This document shows positions 1 through 12,515 of a DNA stretch of 64,000 nucleotides, piece after piece. A program made the position numbers and the translations under genes. The stretch is from Lysobacteraceae bacterium. Its GTDB lineage: Bacteria > Pseudomonadota > Gammaproteobacteria > Xanthomonadales > Xanthomonadaceae. Under the pieces are notes generated by a model. It was not told where the DNA came from and made no database searches. It saw only the letters and a list, made by a program, of their open reading frames with translations. Location of the stretch: NCBI GenBank assembly GCA_026005075.1, contig BPKJ01000006.1:62001-126000 (forward strand). Reading direction: 5' to 3'. Within the stretch, counting starts at the first letter, position 1. Each line of letters starts with the position of its first letter.

Positions 1-1
1 G

Positions 2-493
2 CAGCTCAGCCAGGGATTCGCCGCGACCACCCGGGGCGAGGTCGGTGCCTTCCTCGAGTTCGAGAATCGGGAGGGGCAGGGCCTCGGCATCCCGCTTCCG
101 GCGGGCAGGGTGCGGGTCAACCAGGCCCATGGCGAGGACGGCAGCCTCGAGTTCATCGGCGAGGACCTGATCGGCCACACACCGCGCAACGAGAAGCTGC
201 AGCTCCGCCTCGGCAAGTCCTTCGACGTGGTCGGCGAGCGCCGGCAGACCGATTTCCGCCTGGACAGCAACGAGCGCTGGCTGGAGGAGCGCTTCGAGAT
301 CGAGGTGCGCAACCGCAAGGACGAACCGGTGCGGTTGAGGGTGCGCGAATACGCCTACCGCTGGAGCAGCTGGGAGCTCATCCACAGCAGCCATGCGGCC
401 GAGAAGCGCGATGCCCAGACCTTCGATTTTCCGCTCGAGGTGGCGGCGGATTCCGCGGTCAAGCTGGGCTACACCATCCGCTACCGCTGGTGA
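2..493 (+). CDS. DUF4139 domain protein, C-terminal part (5' truncated by window edge)
   Basis: The reading frame is open from the first full codon of the window to a TGA at 491-493, so only the last 163 residues are present. The visible part is a beta-rich region with an N-terminal stretch about being locked to a flat F/L-E-F-E-N strand, alternating charged and hydrophobic strands, and the ending YTIRYRW. This is the usual look of the C-terminal DUF4139 beta domain of conserved exported proteins of unknown function. Signal peptide and N-terminal domain lie outside the window. The gene converges on the patatin gene that follows on the other strand, separated by 115 bases with an AT-richer patch near 570-606. 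Family assignment is from pattern recognition; function is unknown. Confidence 0.65.
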   Translation, partial: QLSQGFAATTRGEVGAFLEFENREGQGLGIPLPAGRVRVNQAHGEDGSLEFIGEDLIGHTPRNEKLQLRLGKSFDVVGERRQTDFRLDSNERWLEERFEIEVRNRKDEPVRLRVREYAYRWSSWELIHSSHAAEKRDAQTFDFPLEVAADSAVKLGYTIRYRW

Positions 494-608
494 GGGCGCG
501 AGCCCGCGGGCGCCGGGGCGAGGCCTCGGGCCGCCCGACGTAGGCCCCAGCCCGGCGTGTTGCGGTCGGTGGAAATATCCGTAAAAACCAATGGATAAGG
601 GATTTTCT

Positions 609-4393
<3,785 letters not shown>

Positions 4394-4394
<1 letters not shown>

Positions 4395-4873
4395 TGCGCG
4401 CCTTGCTGCTGCTCGCTCTGCTCGGTCTTGCCGGTTGCGGTTTCCACCTCCGCAAGGAGATCGAGCTGCCCGCGGATCTGGCGGCGATCCGGGTCGAGAC
4501 GCCGGAGCCCTGGGGAGGGCTGCAACGGCAGCTCGAGCAGGCCCTGCGCCGGGCCGGGGCGGCCACCGGCGCGGCTGGGGGCGCGGTGCTCCGCGTGGTC
4601 ACCGCCAGCATGGAGCAAAAGCCCCTGTCGATCGGGGTGGGCGGACGGGTGCAGGAGTACGCCCTGGAGTACCGGGTCGATGTCGAACTGGCGGACGCCG
4701 AGGGGCGCATCGTGCTGCCGCGGGAGACGCTCCGCCTCGAGCGCGAGTACCGCTTCGATACCGCGCAGGCCCAGGGCTCCCCGGCCGAGGAGGAGGTGCT
4801 GCGCGCCGACCTCGAGCGCGCCATGGGCGAGGCCATCCTGCGCCGCATCGAGGCGGTCCTTCGGTCGCGTTGA
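4394..4873 (+). CDS. lptE: LPS-assembly lipoprotein LptE
   Basis: Outer-membrane lipoprotein of 159 residues that plugs the LptD barrel and helps deliver lipopolysaccharide to the cell surface. A short hydrophobic signal peptide ends in the lipobox LAGC with Cys15, followed at once by GFHLR, the hallmark start of mature LptE. The rest is an alpha/beta domain with the pattern YxLxYRVDVEL in the middle. The start codon overlaps the leuS stop by one base, and holA follows after three bases. Its position between leuS and holA is conserved in gammaproteobacteria and supports the call as much as the sequence does. Confidence 0.95.
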
Positions 4874-4876
4874 GCG

Positions 4877-5905
4877 ATGGCGCTGCGAGCCGAGCAGCTG
4901 GAGGCACAGCTCAAGTCCGGGCGACCGCTGGCCCCGGTCTACCTGCTGGCCGGAACCGAGCATCTGCTCCGCATCGAGGCGCTCGAGGCGCTGCGATCCG
5001 AGGCCCGGAGACAGGGGTTTGCCGAGCGCGAGGTCTTCGAGGTCGACGGGCGTTTCGACTGGGCGCGGCTCGAGGGCGCGATCTCCGGCATGTCCCTGTT
5101 CGCAAGCCGGCGCCTCGTCGAGCTGCGCCTGCCCCAGGGCCGGCCCGGGCAGGAAGGTGCGGCGTGGATCCAGCGCTATTGCGCCACGCCGGCGCCGGAC
5201 ATCTGCCTCGTCCTGGTCGCGGAGGACTGGAGCAAGAAGCACGCCGGGGCCTGGTCGCGGTCGGTGGAGGAGGCCGGGGTCCTGGTGGTGTTCTGGCCGC
5301 TGCGGGAAAACGAGCTCGACGACTGGATCCGCAGGCGCCTGGCCGCCCGCGGCGTCGATGCGGATGCCGGGGCGGTGGCGGTGCTGCGTGAGCGCACCCA
5401 GGGCAACCTGCTGGCGGCTGCACAGGAGATCGACAAGCTGTCCCTGCTCGCCGCGGGCGGGCGGCTCGACGCCGAGGGCATGGCGGCCTTCGTCGCCGAC
5501 AGCGCGCGCTTCGACGTCTTCGCCATGACCGAGGCGGCGATGGCCGGGGATGCGGCGCGTGCGCTGCGCAGCCTGCGTGGGCTGCGCGGCGAGGGGGAGG
5601 CCATCGTTCCCCTGACCACCTGGATCGCCAACCAGGTGCAGCTGCTTGCCGCGGCCATGGAGGCCGAGCTGGACGGGCGTTCGGCGGAGGCGGTGCTGCA
5701 GAAGGCCGGCCTGTGGGACGCGCGCAAGGCGATGTTCCGCAAGACCCTGCAACGACTTGGGCCGGTGGGATGCCAGCGGCTGCTGGCGGGCTGCGCGGAG
5801 CTCGACCGGGCCGGCAAGGGGCGTTCCGTGCAGGATCCATGGGTGCTGGCCGAGCGCATCCTGGTCGCGATGGCCGATCGCCGCGCCCTCGCGCTGCTGG
5901 CCTGA
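4877..5905 (+). CDS. holA: DNA polymerase III delta subunit
   Basis: Clamp-loader subunit of 342 residues, the wrench that opens the beta sliding clamp during replication. The N-terminus has the characteristic P-x-Y-L-L-x-G-x-E sequence near residue 20 (PVYLLAGTEHLLR) in place of a true Walker A motif, as expected for delta. The middle is AAA-like and the C-terminal collar helices include NQVQLLAA. Length is typical. The gene lies three bases after lptE and 28 bases before nadD, the conserved gammaproteobacterial order. Confidence 0.97.
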   Translation: MALRAEQLEAQLKSGRPLAPVYLLAGTEHLLRIEALEALRSEARRQGFAEREVFEVDGRFDWARLEGAISGMSLFASRRLVELRLPQGRPGQEGAAWIQRYCATPAPDICLVLVAEDWSKKHAGAWSRSVEEAGVLVVFWPLRENELDDWIRRRLAARGVDADAGAVAVLRERTQGNLLAAAQEIDKLSLLAAGGRLDAEGMAAFVADSARFDVFAMTEAAMAGDAARALRSLRGLRGEGEAIVPLTTWIANQVQLLAAAMEAELDGRSAEAVLQKAGLWDARKAMFRKTLQRLGPVGCQRLLAGCAELDRAGKGRSVQDPWVLAERILVAMADRRALALLA

Positions 5906-5933
5906 GCGCGTCGCAGAGCAGGGGTTTGCGCGC

Positions 5934-6576
5934 ATGATGGCCCTGTTCGGCGGCACCTTCGACCCGGTCCACAAGGCGCACCTGGCCATGGCGAGGGAGG
6001 CCCTGCGCTGCCTCGGGCTGTCAAGGCTGATCCTGATCCCCGCCGGCGATCCGCCGCACCGCGAGCCGCCCGGCGCCGCGGCCAGCCATCGGCGACGCAT
6101 GCTGGAACTCGCGGTGGCGGGCGATCCGCGGCTGCTCATCGACGATCGCGAGATGCAGCGCCCGGGACCGAGCTATTTCCGCCTCACCCTCGCCGAGTAC
6201 CGCACGCTGGCAGGGCCGCGCGAGCCGTTGGTCATGGTGCTGGGCGAGGACGCCGCGGCCGGGCTGGGCAGCTGGAACGGCGCCGGCGAACTGTCCGCGC
6301 TGGCTCACCTTTTGGTGCTTGCGCGCCCCGAGCATAGGCTCGATGCCGGGCTGCCGCGGCGGCTGGGCTGGCAGGAGGCCAGCTCGATCGAGGCCCTGCG
6401 GGAAGGCTCCTTGCGGCCTGTGGCACCTCCACCGGGGGCCACTCCTCGCACTCTCCGCCTCGGCCGTGCGCGCCGCGCTCGGCGCCCGCGATGCGAAGGT
6501 CGCGGAATGGCTTCCGGCCCCGGTGCTGGCCTACATCCGGGAGCACGGGCTGTACCGCCCCGCGCTCAGCGCCTGA
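5934..6576 (+). pseudogene. nadD: Nicotinate-mononucleotide adenylyltransferase with single-base frameshift
   Basis: NadD joins ATP and nicotinate mononucleotide in NAD synthesis. The first frame begins MMALFGGTFDPVHKAH, the nucleotidyltransferase alpha/beta motif, and runs correctly to about 6416. The C-terminal half continues in the next frame, with the second substrate motif SASAVRAALG and the family ending YIREHGLY. Removing one C from the pair at 6417-6418 in GCGGCCTGTGG joins both halves as SLRLWHLHRG and yields 213 residues, the normal NadD length. As written, the first frame would run into rsfS and lose the SATAIR-type motif. NadD is normally essential, so a sequence error is the simplest explanation. 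An ATG at 5937 is an alternative start. Confidence 0.93.
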
Positions 6577-6589
6577 GCGGCGGACGGCC

Positions 6590-6595
6590 TATACT
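6590..6595 (+). promoter_or_regulatory. Possible -10 element upstream of rsfS
   Basis: TATACT lies 57 bases upstream of the rsfS TTG start and just past the nadD stop. It is AT-rich in a very GC-rich setting and matches four to five positions of the sigma-70 -10 box. No convincing -35 box is seen 16-18 bases upstream, so this is a tentative site. Confidence 0.3.
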
Positions 6596-6651
6596 GGTCG
6601 CACGCGCCGCGCAGGCGCCCGTTCATCCTGCAAGCACGAGGATCGCCCCGC

Positions 6652-7080
6652 TTGAATCCGCGCAACGTCCTTCCGGCCCGGCCACGCGCCACGCCCACCA
6701 AGAGCCATTCCCCTGCCGCCGTCCGCGAGGTGGTCGAGCGGGCGCTGGAGGACCTGAAAGCCCGTGACGTGAAGGTCATCGACGTCCGCGGCAAGACCAG
6801 CGTCACCGACTTCATGGTGATCGCCTCGGGCACGTCCAACCGCCACGTCAAGTCGATCGCGGACGAGGTGATCCGCAAGACCCGGGAGGCCGGCGTGCAG
6901 CCGCTCGGGGTCGAGGGCGAGCGCGAGGCGGAGTGGGTGCTGGTGGATCTCGGTGACGTCGTGGTGCACGTGATGCTGCCCAGGACCCGCGAGTTCTACG
7001 GACTGGAGCGGCTGTGGACGGTCGGCGACGAGATGCCCGAGGCGGAGACCACGGAGGCGCTGCCGCCGGGCGCGTCCTGA
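6652..7080 (+). CDS. rsfS: Ribosomal silencing factor RsfS
   Basis: RsfS (142 residues) binds ribosomal protein uL14 and blocks subunit joining in starved cells. The core matches the family closely: [26 protein letters not shown], then G-x-E-x-x-x-W-V-L-V-D-x-G-D-V-V-V-H-V, then R-x-F-Y-x-L-E-x-L-W. The TTG start gives a 25-residue N-terminal extension before homology starts, so a later start cannot be excluded. The gene follows nadD by 75 bases and precedes rlmH by 19 bases, the standard rsfS-rlmH pairing. Confidence 0.95.
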   Translation: MNPRNVLPARPRATPTKSHSPAAVREVVERALEDLKARDVKVIDVRGKTSVTDFMVIASGTSNRHVKSIADEVIRKTREAGVQPLGVEGEREAEWVLVDLGDVVVHVMLPRTREFYGLERLWTVGDEMPEAETTEALPPGAS

Positions 7081-7099
7081 ACGCTCCCGCGCGCGGGCC

Positions 7100-7570
7100 A
7101 TGAAGGCACGGCTGGTTGCGGTCGGGACCGGCATGCCCGGCTGGGTGCAACAGGGGTTCGAGGAGTATGCCCGGCGGCTGTCGCACTGGCTGCCGCTGGA
7201 ACTGGTGGAAATCCCGCCCGGCGCGCGTGGCCGTGGGCGCGATCCGCAGCGTGCGGCCGCCGAGGAGGGAGAACGCGTGCTGGCGGCGGCCGGGCCGCGG
7301 GCCCGCCTCGTGGTGCTGGACGGCCGTGGCCGCAGCTACAGTTCCGAGGCACTGGCACGGCGTCTTGAGGCATGGCGCGGGATGGGGCAGGACCTGGCCT
7401 TCCTGGTCGGCGGGCCGGAAGGGCATCCGGAGGCCGTGCGCGTCGCGGCGAGCGAGAGCTGGTCGCTGGGGCCGCTGACCCTGCCGCATCCGTTGGTGCG
7501 GATCGTCGTCGCCGAGCAGTTGTACCGGGCGGCCTCCATCCTCGCCGGGCACCCCTACCACCGGGGCTGA
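7100..7570 (+). CDS. rlmH: 23S rRNA pseudouridine-1915 N3-methyltransferase RlmH
   Basis: SPOUT-class methyltransferase of 156 residues that methylates pseudouridine 1915 of 23S rRNA on the assembled 70S ribosome, using S-adenosylmethionine. The trefoil-knot motif FLVGGPEGH near residue 100 and the ending LYRAASILxGxPYHR are diagnostic. The N-terminus (KARLVAVGTGMPGWV) and length are typical of the family. It ends the leuS block. The next gene is convergent, with only two bases between the stop codons. Confidence 0.97.
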   Translation: MKARLVAVGTGMPGWVQQGFEEYARRLSHWLPLELVEIPPGARGRGRDPQRAAAEEGERVLAAAGPRARLVVLDGRGRSYSSEALARRLEAWRGMGQDLAFLVGGPEGHPEAVRVAASESWSLGPLTLPHPLVRIVVAEQLYRAASILAGHPYHRG

Positions 7571-7572
7571 GC

Positions 7573-9114
7573 TCAGCCAGGGCGCATGAAGCCGAGGTCC
7601 GGCCCCTCGATGGCGAGCTTCGGGCCGGTCATGAAGGCAAGGTTGGGGAACACCGTGTCGCGCAAGGCATCCTCGAGGCCAAACCAGCGGGCCAGGGTGG
7701 CGGCGTATTGGTCCACCGACAGGGTGGGCACCACGCGGCCCTCGCCGACCTGGGTCTGCGGGTTGGCCAGGTCGAGATCGGGCAGCCGCCCGTAGACCGC
7801 GGCGCCGCGAACCGCGCCGCCGATCACGAAGTGGTGCCCGCCCCAGCCGTGGTCGGTGCCGTCGCCGTTGTTGGACAGGGTGCGCCCGAACTCCGAGGCG
7901 GTGAAGGTCGTGACCAGGCCATCGGCCGCCAGCGCCGGATCGCGCAGGACCTGGTCGAACGCAGCCAGCGCCCGCGAGAGGGTCTCCAGCAGGGGCGGCA
8001 GGTCGGCGTTCTGGCTGTCGTGGGTGTCGAAGCCGCCGAGCTCGGTGTAGAAGACCTGCCGGGCCATCTGCAGCACGCTGCGCTGGCGAATCACCCGCGC
8101 CACCATCAGCAGCTGCGCGGCCAGCCCCGGCAGGGGTTCGCGCTGGTCGTCGAACCGGCTCCAGGGCAGCCCGAAGACCTGCCAGAACGGCGCGTAGCTG
8201 TCGTCGGCAAACCCGATCTCGTTGCCCGCGCCGTCGGTGAGACGGTCGTTGCGCAGGGCCGCGGCCAGCATCTCGCCGGCGGCACGCGCGCTCTGCACCC
8301 GGGCCACGTAGGCACGCTCGAACGGATGCGCGTAGCTCGCCTGCATGATCCGCTCGAAGGCATCGCGGCGGCGCTGGTTCCAGCTGCGGCCGTTGCTGGT
8401 GTCGATCGGGCCGAGGGTTTCGGCGCCGTCCTCGTCGAGGAAGAACGGCAGCACGTCCCGACCGGCCTGCAGCACGTTCTCGCCGCGGATCGACATGTTC
8501 ATGGACAGCAGCGGGTTGGCGTTGCTGGCATGGTAGAGGTCGGCCAGTCGCCCCGCCCAGCCGACCCGCTCGCTGGGGTCGGCCTGCGGTGTCTGCCAGA
8601 GCACGGTCTGGTCGGAATGGGAGAACAGCTGCGCCGGGACCGGCACCCGTCGTGCGCGGTAATCGTTGCCGTCGAGCGGCCGGACGAGCGGGCCGACGTT
8701 GGCGACCAGCGCCGCCCGCCCCTGGCCGAACAGATCACGCAGTTCCGGCATGCGCGGATGCAGGCCAAAGCGGCTGCCGTCCTGCAGCACGCCGCCCAGC
8801 GGCAGCAACTGCGCGCTCGGGATGCGCAGGTCGCTGGGGTTGGTCTGCCCGTTCTGCGCACCCTGGCCGGTGCCCCGGCGCGCGGTGTCGTAGGCGCTGC
8901 GGTGCGGGCCGTCGATGGGCACCACGGTCGAGAAGCTGTCGTTGCCGCCCTGCAGGTACACGCAGACCAGGGCGCGGTAGTCGCCGGGGGCCCCCTTCAA
9001 CCGGGCCGCGGGCGCCGCGGCGAGGGCCAGCCTGGGCCAGAGTGATCCGAAGCTTCCGGTCGCCGCGGCAAGGCACAGCCCGGTCCTGAGGAAGTCGCGA
9101 CGGTCGCGGCTCAT
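7573..9114 (-). CDS. Tat-exported DUF1501 protein
   Basis: Predicted periplasmic protein of 513 residues in the DUF1501 family, an alkaline-phosphatase/sulfatase-like fold of unknown substrate. The N-terminus MSRDRRDFLRTG followed by an Ala-rich hydrophobic stretch ending in ALAAAP is a twin-arginine signal, so the protein is probably exported folded. Conserved family blocks include LVCVYLQGGNDSFSTVVP near residue 50, HPRMPEL, the GGFDTHD motif in the centre and the metal-site-like FGRTLSNNGDGTDHGWGGHHFV in the C-terminal half. It lies one base downstream of the DUF1800 gene on the same strand; the two families are regularly found as a pair. Biochemical role unknown. Confidence 0.9.
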   Translation of the reverse strand: MSRDRRDFLRTGLCLAAATGSFGSLWPRLALAAAPAARLKGAPGDYRALVCVYLQGGNDSFSTVVPIDGPHRSAYDTARRGTGQGAQNGQTNPSDLRIPSAQLLPLGGVLQDGSRFGLHPRMPELRDLFGQGRAALVANVGPLVRPLDGNDYRARRVPVPAQLFSHSDQTVLWQTPQADPSERVGWAGRLADLYHASNANPLLSMNMSIRGENVLQAGRDVLPFFLDEDGAETLGPIDTSNGRSWNQRRRDAFERIMQASYAHPFERAYVARVQSARAAGEMLAAALRNDRLTDGAGNEIGFADDSYAPFWQVFGLPWSRFDDQREPLPGLAAQLLMVARVIRQRSVLQMARQVFYTELGGFDTHDSQNADLPPLLETLSRALAAFDQVLRDPALAADGLVTTFTASEFGRTLSNNGDGTDHGWGGHHFVIGGAVRGAAVYGRLPDLDLANPQTQVGEGRVVPTLSVDQYAATLARWFGLEDALRDTVFPNLAFMTGPKLAIEGPDLGFMRPG

Positions 9115-9115
9115 C

Positions 9116-10951
9116 TCACTGCTCCACGACGTGGGTGGGGGAGACCAGCACCAGCCAGAGCGCATCCTGCACCCGCAGGCGCCGGGTCTCGGTCGGGCTG
9201 CGCCAGGGGTAGTAGGGTTCACCGGCAACGTGGTCGATGATGATCTGCCGCACCTCCGGGGGCAGACGGCCGCCGGTGAACAGCAGGTCGTAGCGGTCGA
9301 CCAGTGCCTGCGGGTCGTCGGCCAGCGCCAGGTCGCGATCGAGGGAGATCACCACCGGTCGCCAGCTGCCGCTGGTGGGCAGGCCGGGATTGCCGGCGAA
9401 GGTCCAGAACACCTTGCCGCCCAGCTCGTTGATCATCCGCACGATGAAGGTGTCGGTGGTGATCTGGAACTCCGGCGAGACCAGCCCGCGACCGGCGATC
9501 TCCGGCACCGGAAGCGCGTAATCGGGGCGGAAGAAGTTGAACACCGTCGGCGAGCGCATCGCCGCCTGGGCGGTGTAGCGGTCGGGATAGCCTTCGGCCC
9601 AGTAGCCGGCGGGATGCGAGGGGCGTGCGTCCATGGCCCGGAACAGCTGGATGATCCGCAGCAGCGGCTCGCGGAGCTTGCCCGCACAGCCCGAGGTCGG
9701 TCCGCTGCACGCCAGGGTCGACGGTGCCCGTGCCTCGGGGTCGAGCAGGATGGCGCGGACCACCGCGCCGAGGTTGCCGCGCACGCCGCCGGCGGCCGGA
9801 CCGTTGTCGTCGTCGAAGACGGCGGCGACCCGGGAGACGTAGGCCGGTGACGGGTTGCTGCTGACCAGGCGCTGGATGAGGCGGCGGGCGAGAAAGGGCC
9901 CGACGTTGGGATGGTGGAACAGATTGTCCAGGGCCGCCTGCAGATCCTCCTCGGCGGTGCCGCCGGCAGGGAGGATCCCGTCCGCGCCGACCTGGCCCCT
10001 GGCCACCCCGGGGTAGCGCAGGAGCTGCTTGTCACCCAGGCTCTGGTGGTAGCTGTTCCAGGCGAGGAGCGGGGTCCGGAATCCCTGGGCCAGCTTCCAG
10101 TGCGTGCCCTCGACAGGGTCGGTGGGGCAGTACTCCCATTCCCACCAGCGCGGGTACTCGACGATCTGTCCGGCGCTGTCGGTGTTCCGGTTCCAGGACG
10201 GATCGGTGGGGCGGCAGGTGGACAGGTTCCAGCCGGTGAAGACGGCGGCGAAGCCGCGGATCGTGTCCTGATCGTAGGTGGGGACCGGTGCGCCCTGCTC
10301 GAGCACGGGCGTGCCGTCCGGGTGCAGCAGGACCAGCCCCACCGAGAACAGCTGCATGACCTCGCGGGCGTAGTTCTCGTCGGGACGGATGGTGCCGGCC
10401 TGGTTGCCCTTGCGGTTGCGGAACAGGGACAGGTACTGCCCCATCGCCGGGTGCAGGGTCACCTCCTGCAGGAGGTCCCGGTAGTTGCCGAAGGCATGGC
10501 GGACGAGGACGTCGTAGTAGCTGGCCACCGCGGTCGGGTTGCCTTCGAGCGCTCCGCTGCGTTCGGAGACGACGAGGATCTCGGACAGCGCAAAGGCCAC
10601 GCGCTGGCGCAGCTGGTCGGGCGCGGTGACCGCCACCCGCACCCACTCCTCGTGGCGCTCGCCACCCCAGACCTCCTCGATCCCCTGTTCGGCGATCCGC
10701 CGCTCGACCAGCGGCAGGTGATAGGTCGCCGGCAGCGCCATCTGTTCGGCGAGCCAGCGCGCATAGCCAAGCTGCTGCAGCCGCGCGATCTCGCCCAGCG
10801 TCGGGCCGAAGCTCGCCTGGGTCAGGAAGCGCGAGGCCTCGGCGGCCGTCGGCGGCGCGCTGAAGGGGTCCTCGAACCCGTCGCTGAAGAAGGCCGAGGC
10901 CGGCGCGCAGAGCAGTCCGAGCCACAGCCCGGCGAGGCGGAGTCGGAGCAC
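9116..10951 (-). CDS. Exported DUF1800 protein
   Basis: A 611-residue DUF1800 protein, partner of the downstream DUF1501 protein. The GTG at 10951 gives a plausible Sec signal peptide (LRLRLAGLWLGLLCAPASA) followed at once by FFSDGFE, a DGFE motif seen in exported proteins of xanthomonad-like bacteria. The family opening RFLTQASFGPTLGEIARLQQLGYARWL starts soon after, and later blocks include QRVAFALSEILVVS, NYAREVMQLFSVG and AAVFTGWN, and the C-terminal half has SPTVFNFFRPDY. The function is unknown; the DUF1800-DUF1501 pair is widespread and may handle an extracellular polymer. The start is inferred because no ATG lies nearby. Confidence 0.85.
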   Translation of the reverse strand: MLRLRLAGLWLGLLCAPASAFFSDGFEDPFSAPPTAAEASRFLTQASFGPTLGEIARLQQLGYARWLAEQMALPATYHLPLVERRIAEQGIEEVWGGERHEEWVRVAVTAPDQLRQRVAFALSEILVVSERSGALEGNPTAVASYYDVLVRHAFGNYRDLLQEVTLHPAMGQYLSLFRNRKGNQAGTIRPDENYAREVMQLFSVGLVLLHPDGTPVLEQGAPVPTYDQDTIRGFAAVFTGWNLSTCRPTDPSWNRNTDSAGQIVEYPRWWEWEYCPTDPVEGTHWKLAQGFRTPLLAWNSYHQSLGDKQLLRYPGVARGQVGADGILPAGGTAEEDLQAALDNLFHHPNVGPFLARRLIQRLVSSNPSPAYVSRVAAVFDDDNGPAAGGVRGNLGAVVRAILLDPEARAPSTLACSGPTSGCAGKLREPLLRIIQLFRAMDARPSHPAGYWAEGYPDRYTAQAAMRSPTVFNFFRPDYALPVPEIAGRGLVSPEFQITTDTFIVRMINELGGKVFWTFAGNPGLPTSGSWRPVVISLDRDLALADDPQALVDRYDLLFTGGRLPPEVRQIIIDHVAGEPYYPWRSPTETRRLRVQDALWLVLVSPTHVVEQ

Positions 10952-11104
10952 GGCGGTGACTCGGCGGGGGCCTGCGTGCAGTCTACGGCCGTAAGCAGCC
11001 CGAGGGCGGCCACGGCCGGGGCAGGGTGGGCCAGCGGCGCCGCCGGCCCGATGGGCGGTCGGCCGCGGCTTGCGGAGGCGCTGTTCCGGCCTCAGCATGG
11101 CGGC

Positions 11105-11698
11105 ATGCGATCGATCCTGCTCCGGGCCCTTGCTGCAGCGCTGGCGGCCGGTGGCTGGCCCGCGGTGGCCACGGCGTTCTCCAGCGGCGCCACCGTCTGC
11201 GAGGTGAGGGCGCTGCCGTTTGCCCCGATGTCGCCGACCCTGCGTCAGCCGCCGCCCGCAGGCTGGACCCTGGCCAGCCCCGAGGACACGTGGTATCCGG
11301 GCGCGCTGCGCCGCTTGCGGCTGGTCCACCCGGACCCGGAGCGCCGGGCGCGCGGGGTGCTGGTCTGGGTACGTGGCAGCCGTTTCGGGCTGCCGCTGGG
11401 CGCGGGGCGCTTCGTCGGCCTCGTTCCCGGCGGGCTTTACCAGTACGTCGGCATCGATGACCTCAGCGGCGAGGATTGCGAGGCCTGGGCCCTCACCCAT
11501 CGCAGCCCGACGGCCAAGTCGCAGGCCGAGCTGGTGTTCGACTGGCAGGCCCCGGACACCGGGGTCGACGGCAGCCTGGTGGTGCGGGCCTTCCTGATCG
11601 AGGACTGCGATCCACAGGCTGGCGTGTGCCGGGATGCCCAGGCCCTCACGCCCTTCCTCGAACTTCGCGAAGCGCTGTTTGCCGAGGGCTTCGAGTAG
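11105..11698 (+). CDS. Exported Reeler-like domain protein
   Basis: A 197-residue exported protein with signal peptide MRSILLRALAAALAAGGWPAVATA. The mature part starts FSSGATVC and later reads C-x-A-W-A-L-T-H-R-S-P-T-A-K-S-Q with F-D-W-Q-A-P and S-L-V-V-R-A-F. This order (N-terminal cysteine near S-x-G, a THxxxxxKxx strand, WxAP, then a VxFRA-type strand) resembles the Reeler domain, an Ig-like extracellular fold. The protein ends in ALFAEGFE, a C-terminal version of the DGFE motif present in the divergently transcribed DUF1800 protein. Function unknown; probably an adhesive or binding module at the cell surface. The Reeler call is by eye and moderate. Confidence 0.7.
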   Translation: MRSILLRALAAALAAGGWPAVATAFSSGATVCEVRALPFAPMSPTLRQPPPAGWTLASPEDTWYPGALRRLRLVHPDPERRARGVLVWVRGSRFGLPLGAGRFVGLVPGGLYQYVGIDDLSGEDCEAWALTHRSPTAKSQAELVFDWQAPDTGVDGSLVVRAFLIEDCDPQAGVCRDAQALTPFLELREALFAEGFE

Positions 11699-11708
11699 CC
11701 GCGCCCGC

Positions 11709-12515
11709 TCAACGCGGGGCCCGCTCGAACGGCTGGCGCAGAAGCGCCAGCAGGCCCTGATCCTGCTCCTCCCGCCAGCGGGCAAGGCCGATGCACATGC
11801 GCGCCTCGGGCTCGATCGCCCGGGCGCGGTAGCTGCCGAACAGCCGATCCCAGACCGACAGGTGGAAACCGTAGTTGCTGTCCGTCTCGAGACGTCGGCA
11901 CGAGTGGTGGATGCGGTGCATGGACGGGGTGACCAGTAGCGTGCGCAGCGCACGGTCCAGCCGCGCGGGCAGGGCGAGGTCGGCGTGGGTGAACAACGCG
12001 CCGCAGGAGAGCAAGGCCTCGAACAGCAGCACGGCGATGGGCGGCGCGCCCAGGGCGGCGATCACGGCCAGCTTGATGCCAAGGCTCAGCGCCAGTTCGC
12101 CCGGATGGAAGCGCACCCCGGTGCTGACGTCGAAGCCGGTGTCGCTGTGATGGACGCGATGCAGGCGCCAGAGCGCCGGAACGACGTGGAACAGCCGGTG
12201 CTGCCAGTAAATCGCGAGGTCGAGCAGCAGCACCGCAACCAGGACCCGGATGGTTTCCGCAACCGGCAGGGCGGCGAGCAGCCCCACGCCGCGCTGCTGG
12301 CACCATGCCGCCCAGCCCACCGCCGCCACCGGCACCAGCGCGCGGAGCAGCAGCGTGCCGAGCACGATCAGCCCGAGGTTGACCGCCTGACGCCGCCCGC
12401 GCCGGGCGTCGCCGCGCAGGCTATGGCGACGCTGCAGGAAGGCCAGCAGCCCGAGCGTGGCCAGGAACAGTGCGGCGCGGACCGTCGCCTCGTGGTGGAG
12501 CAGCCATGCGCTCAT
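11709..12515 (-). CDS. Sterol desaturase / fatty acid hydroxylase family membrane protein
   Basis: Integral-membrane di-iron oxygenase of 268 residues. The histidine clusters that bind the two irons are present in order: HRLFH near residue 107, HRVHH near residue 119, and HRIHH with HLSVWDRLFG-type sequence near residues 200-225. Four hydrophobic segments surround them. The substrate cannot be told from sequence; family members hydroxylate or desaturate fatty acids, sterols or carotenoids. The gene points away from maf and converges on the Reeler-like gene. It is part of an accessory block between rlmH and maf. Confidence 0.88.
   Translation of the reverse strand: MSAWLLHHEATVRAALFLATLGLLAFLQRRHSLRGDARRGRRQAVNLGLIVLGTLLLRALVPVAAVGWAAWCQQRGVGLLAALPVAETIRVLVAVLLLDLAIYWQHRLFHVVPALWRLHRVHHSDTGFDVSTGVRFHPGELALSLGIKLAVIAALGAPPIAVLLFEALLSCGALFTHADLALPARLDRALRTLLVTPSMHRIHHSCRRLETDSNYGFHLSVWDRLFGSYRARAIEPEARMCIGLARWREEQDQGLLALLRQPFERAPR

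Noticed and set aside
6400-6440. Programmed ribosomal frameshifting as the explanation for nadD, scpA, scpB or sdhAF4
   Set aside because: No slippery heptamer with a downstream pseudoknot was seen and four unrelated genes are affected, so an extra base in the sequence is simpler. A strong experiment could still overturn this.
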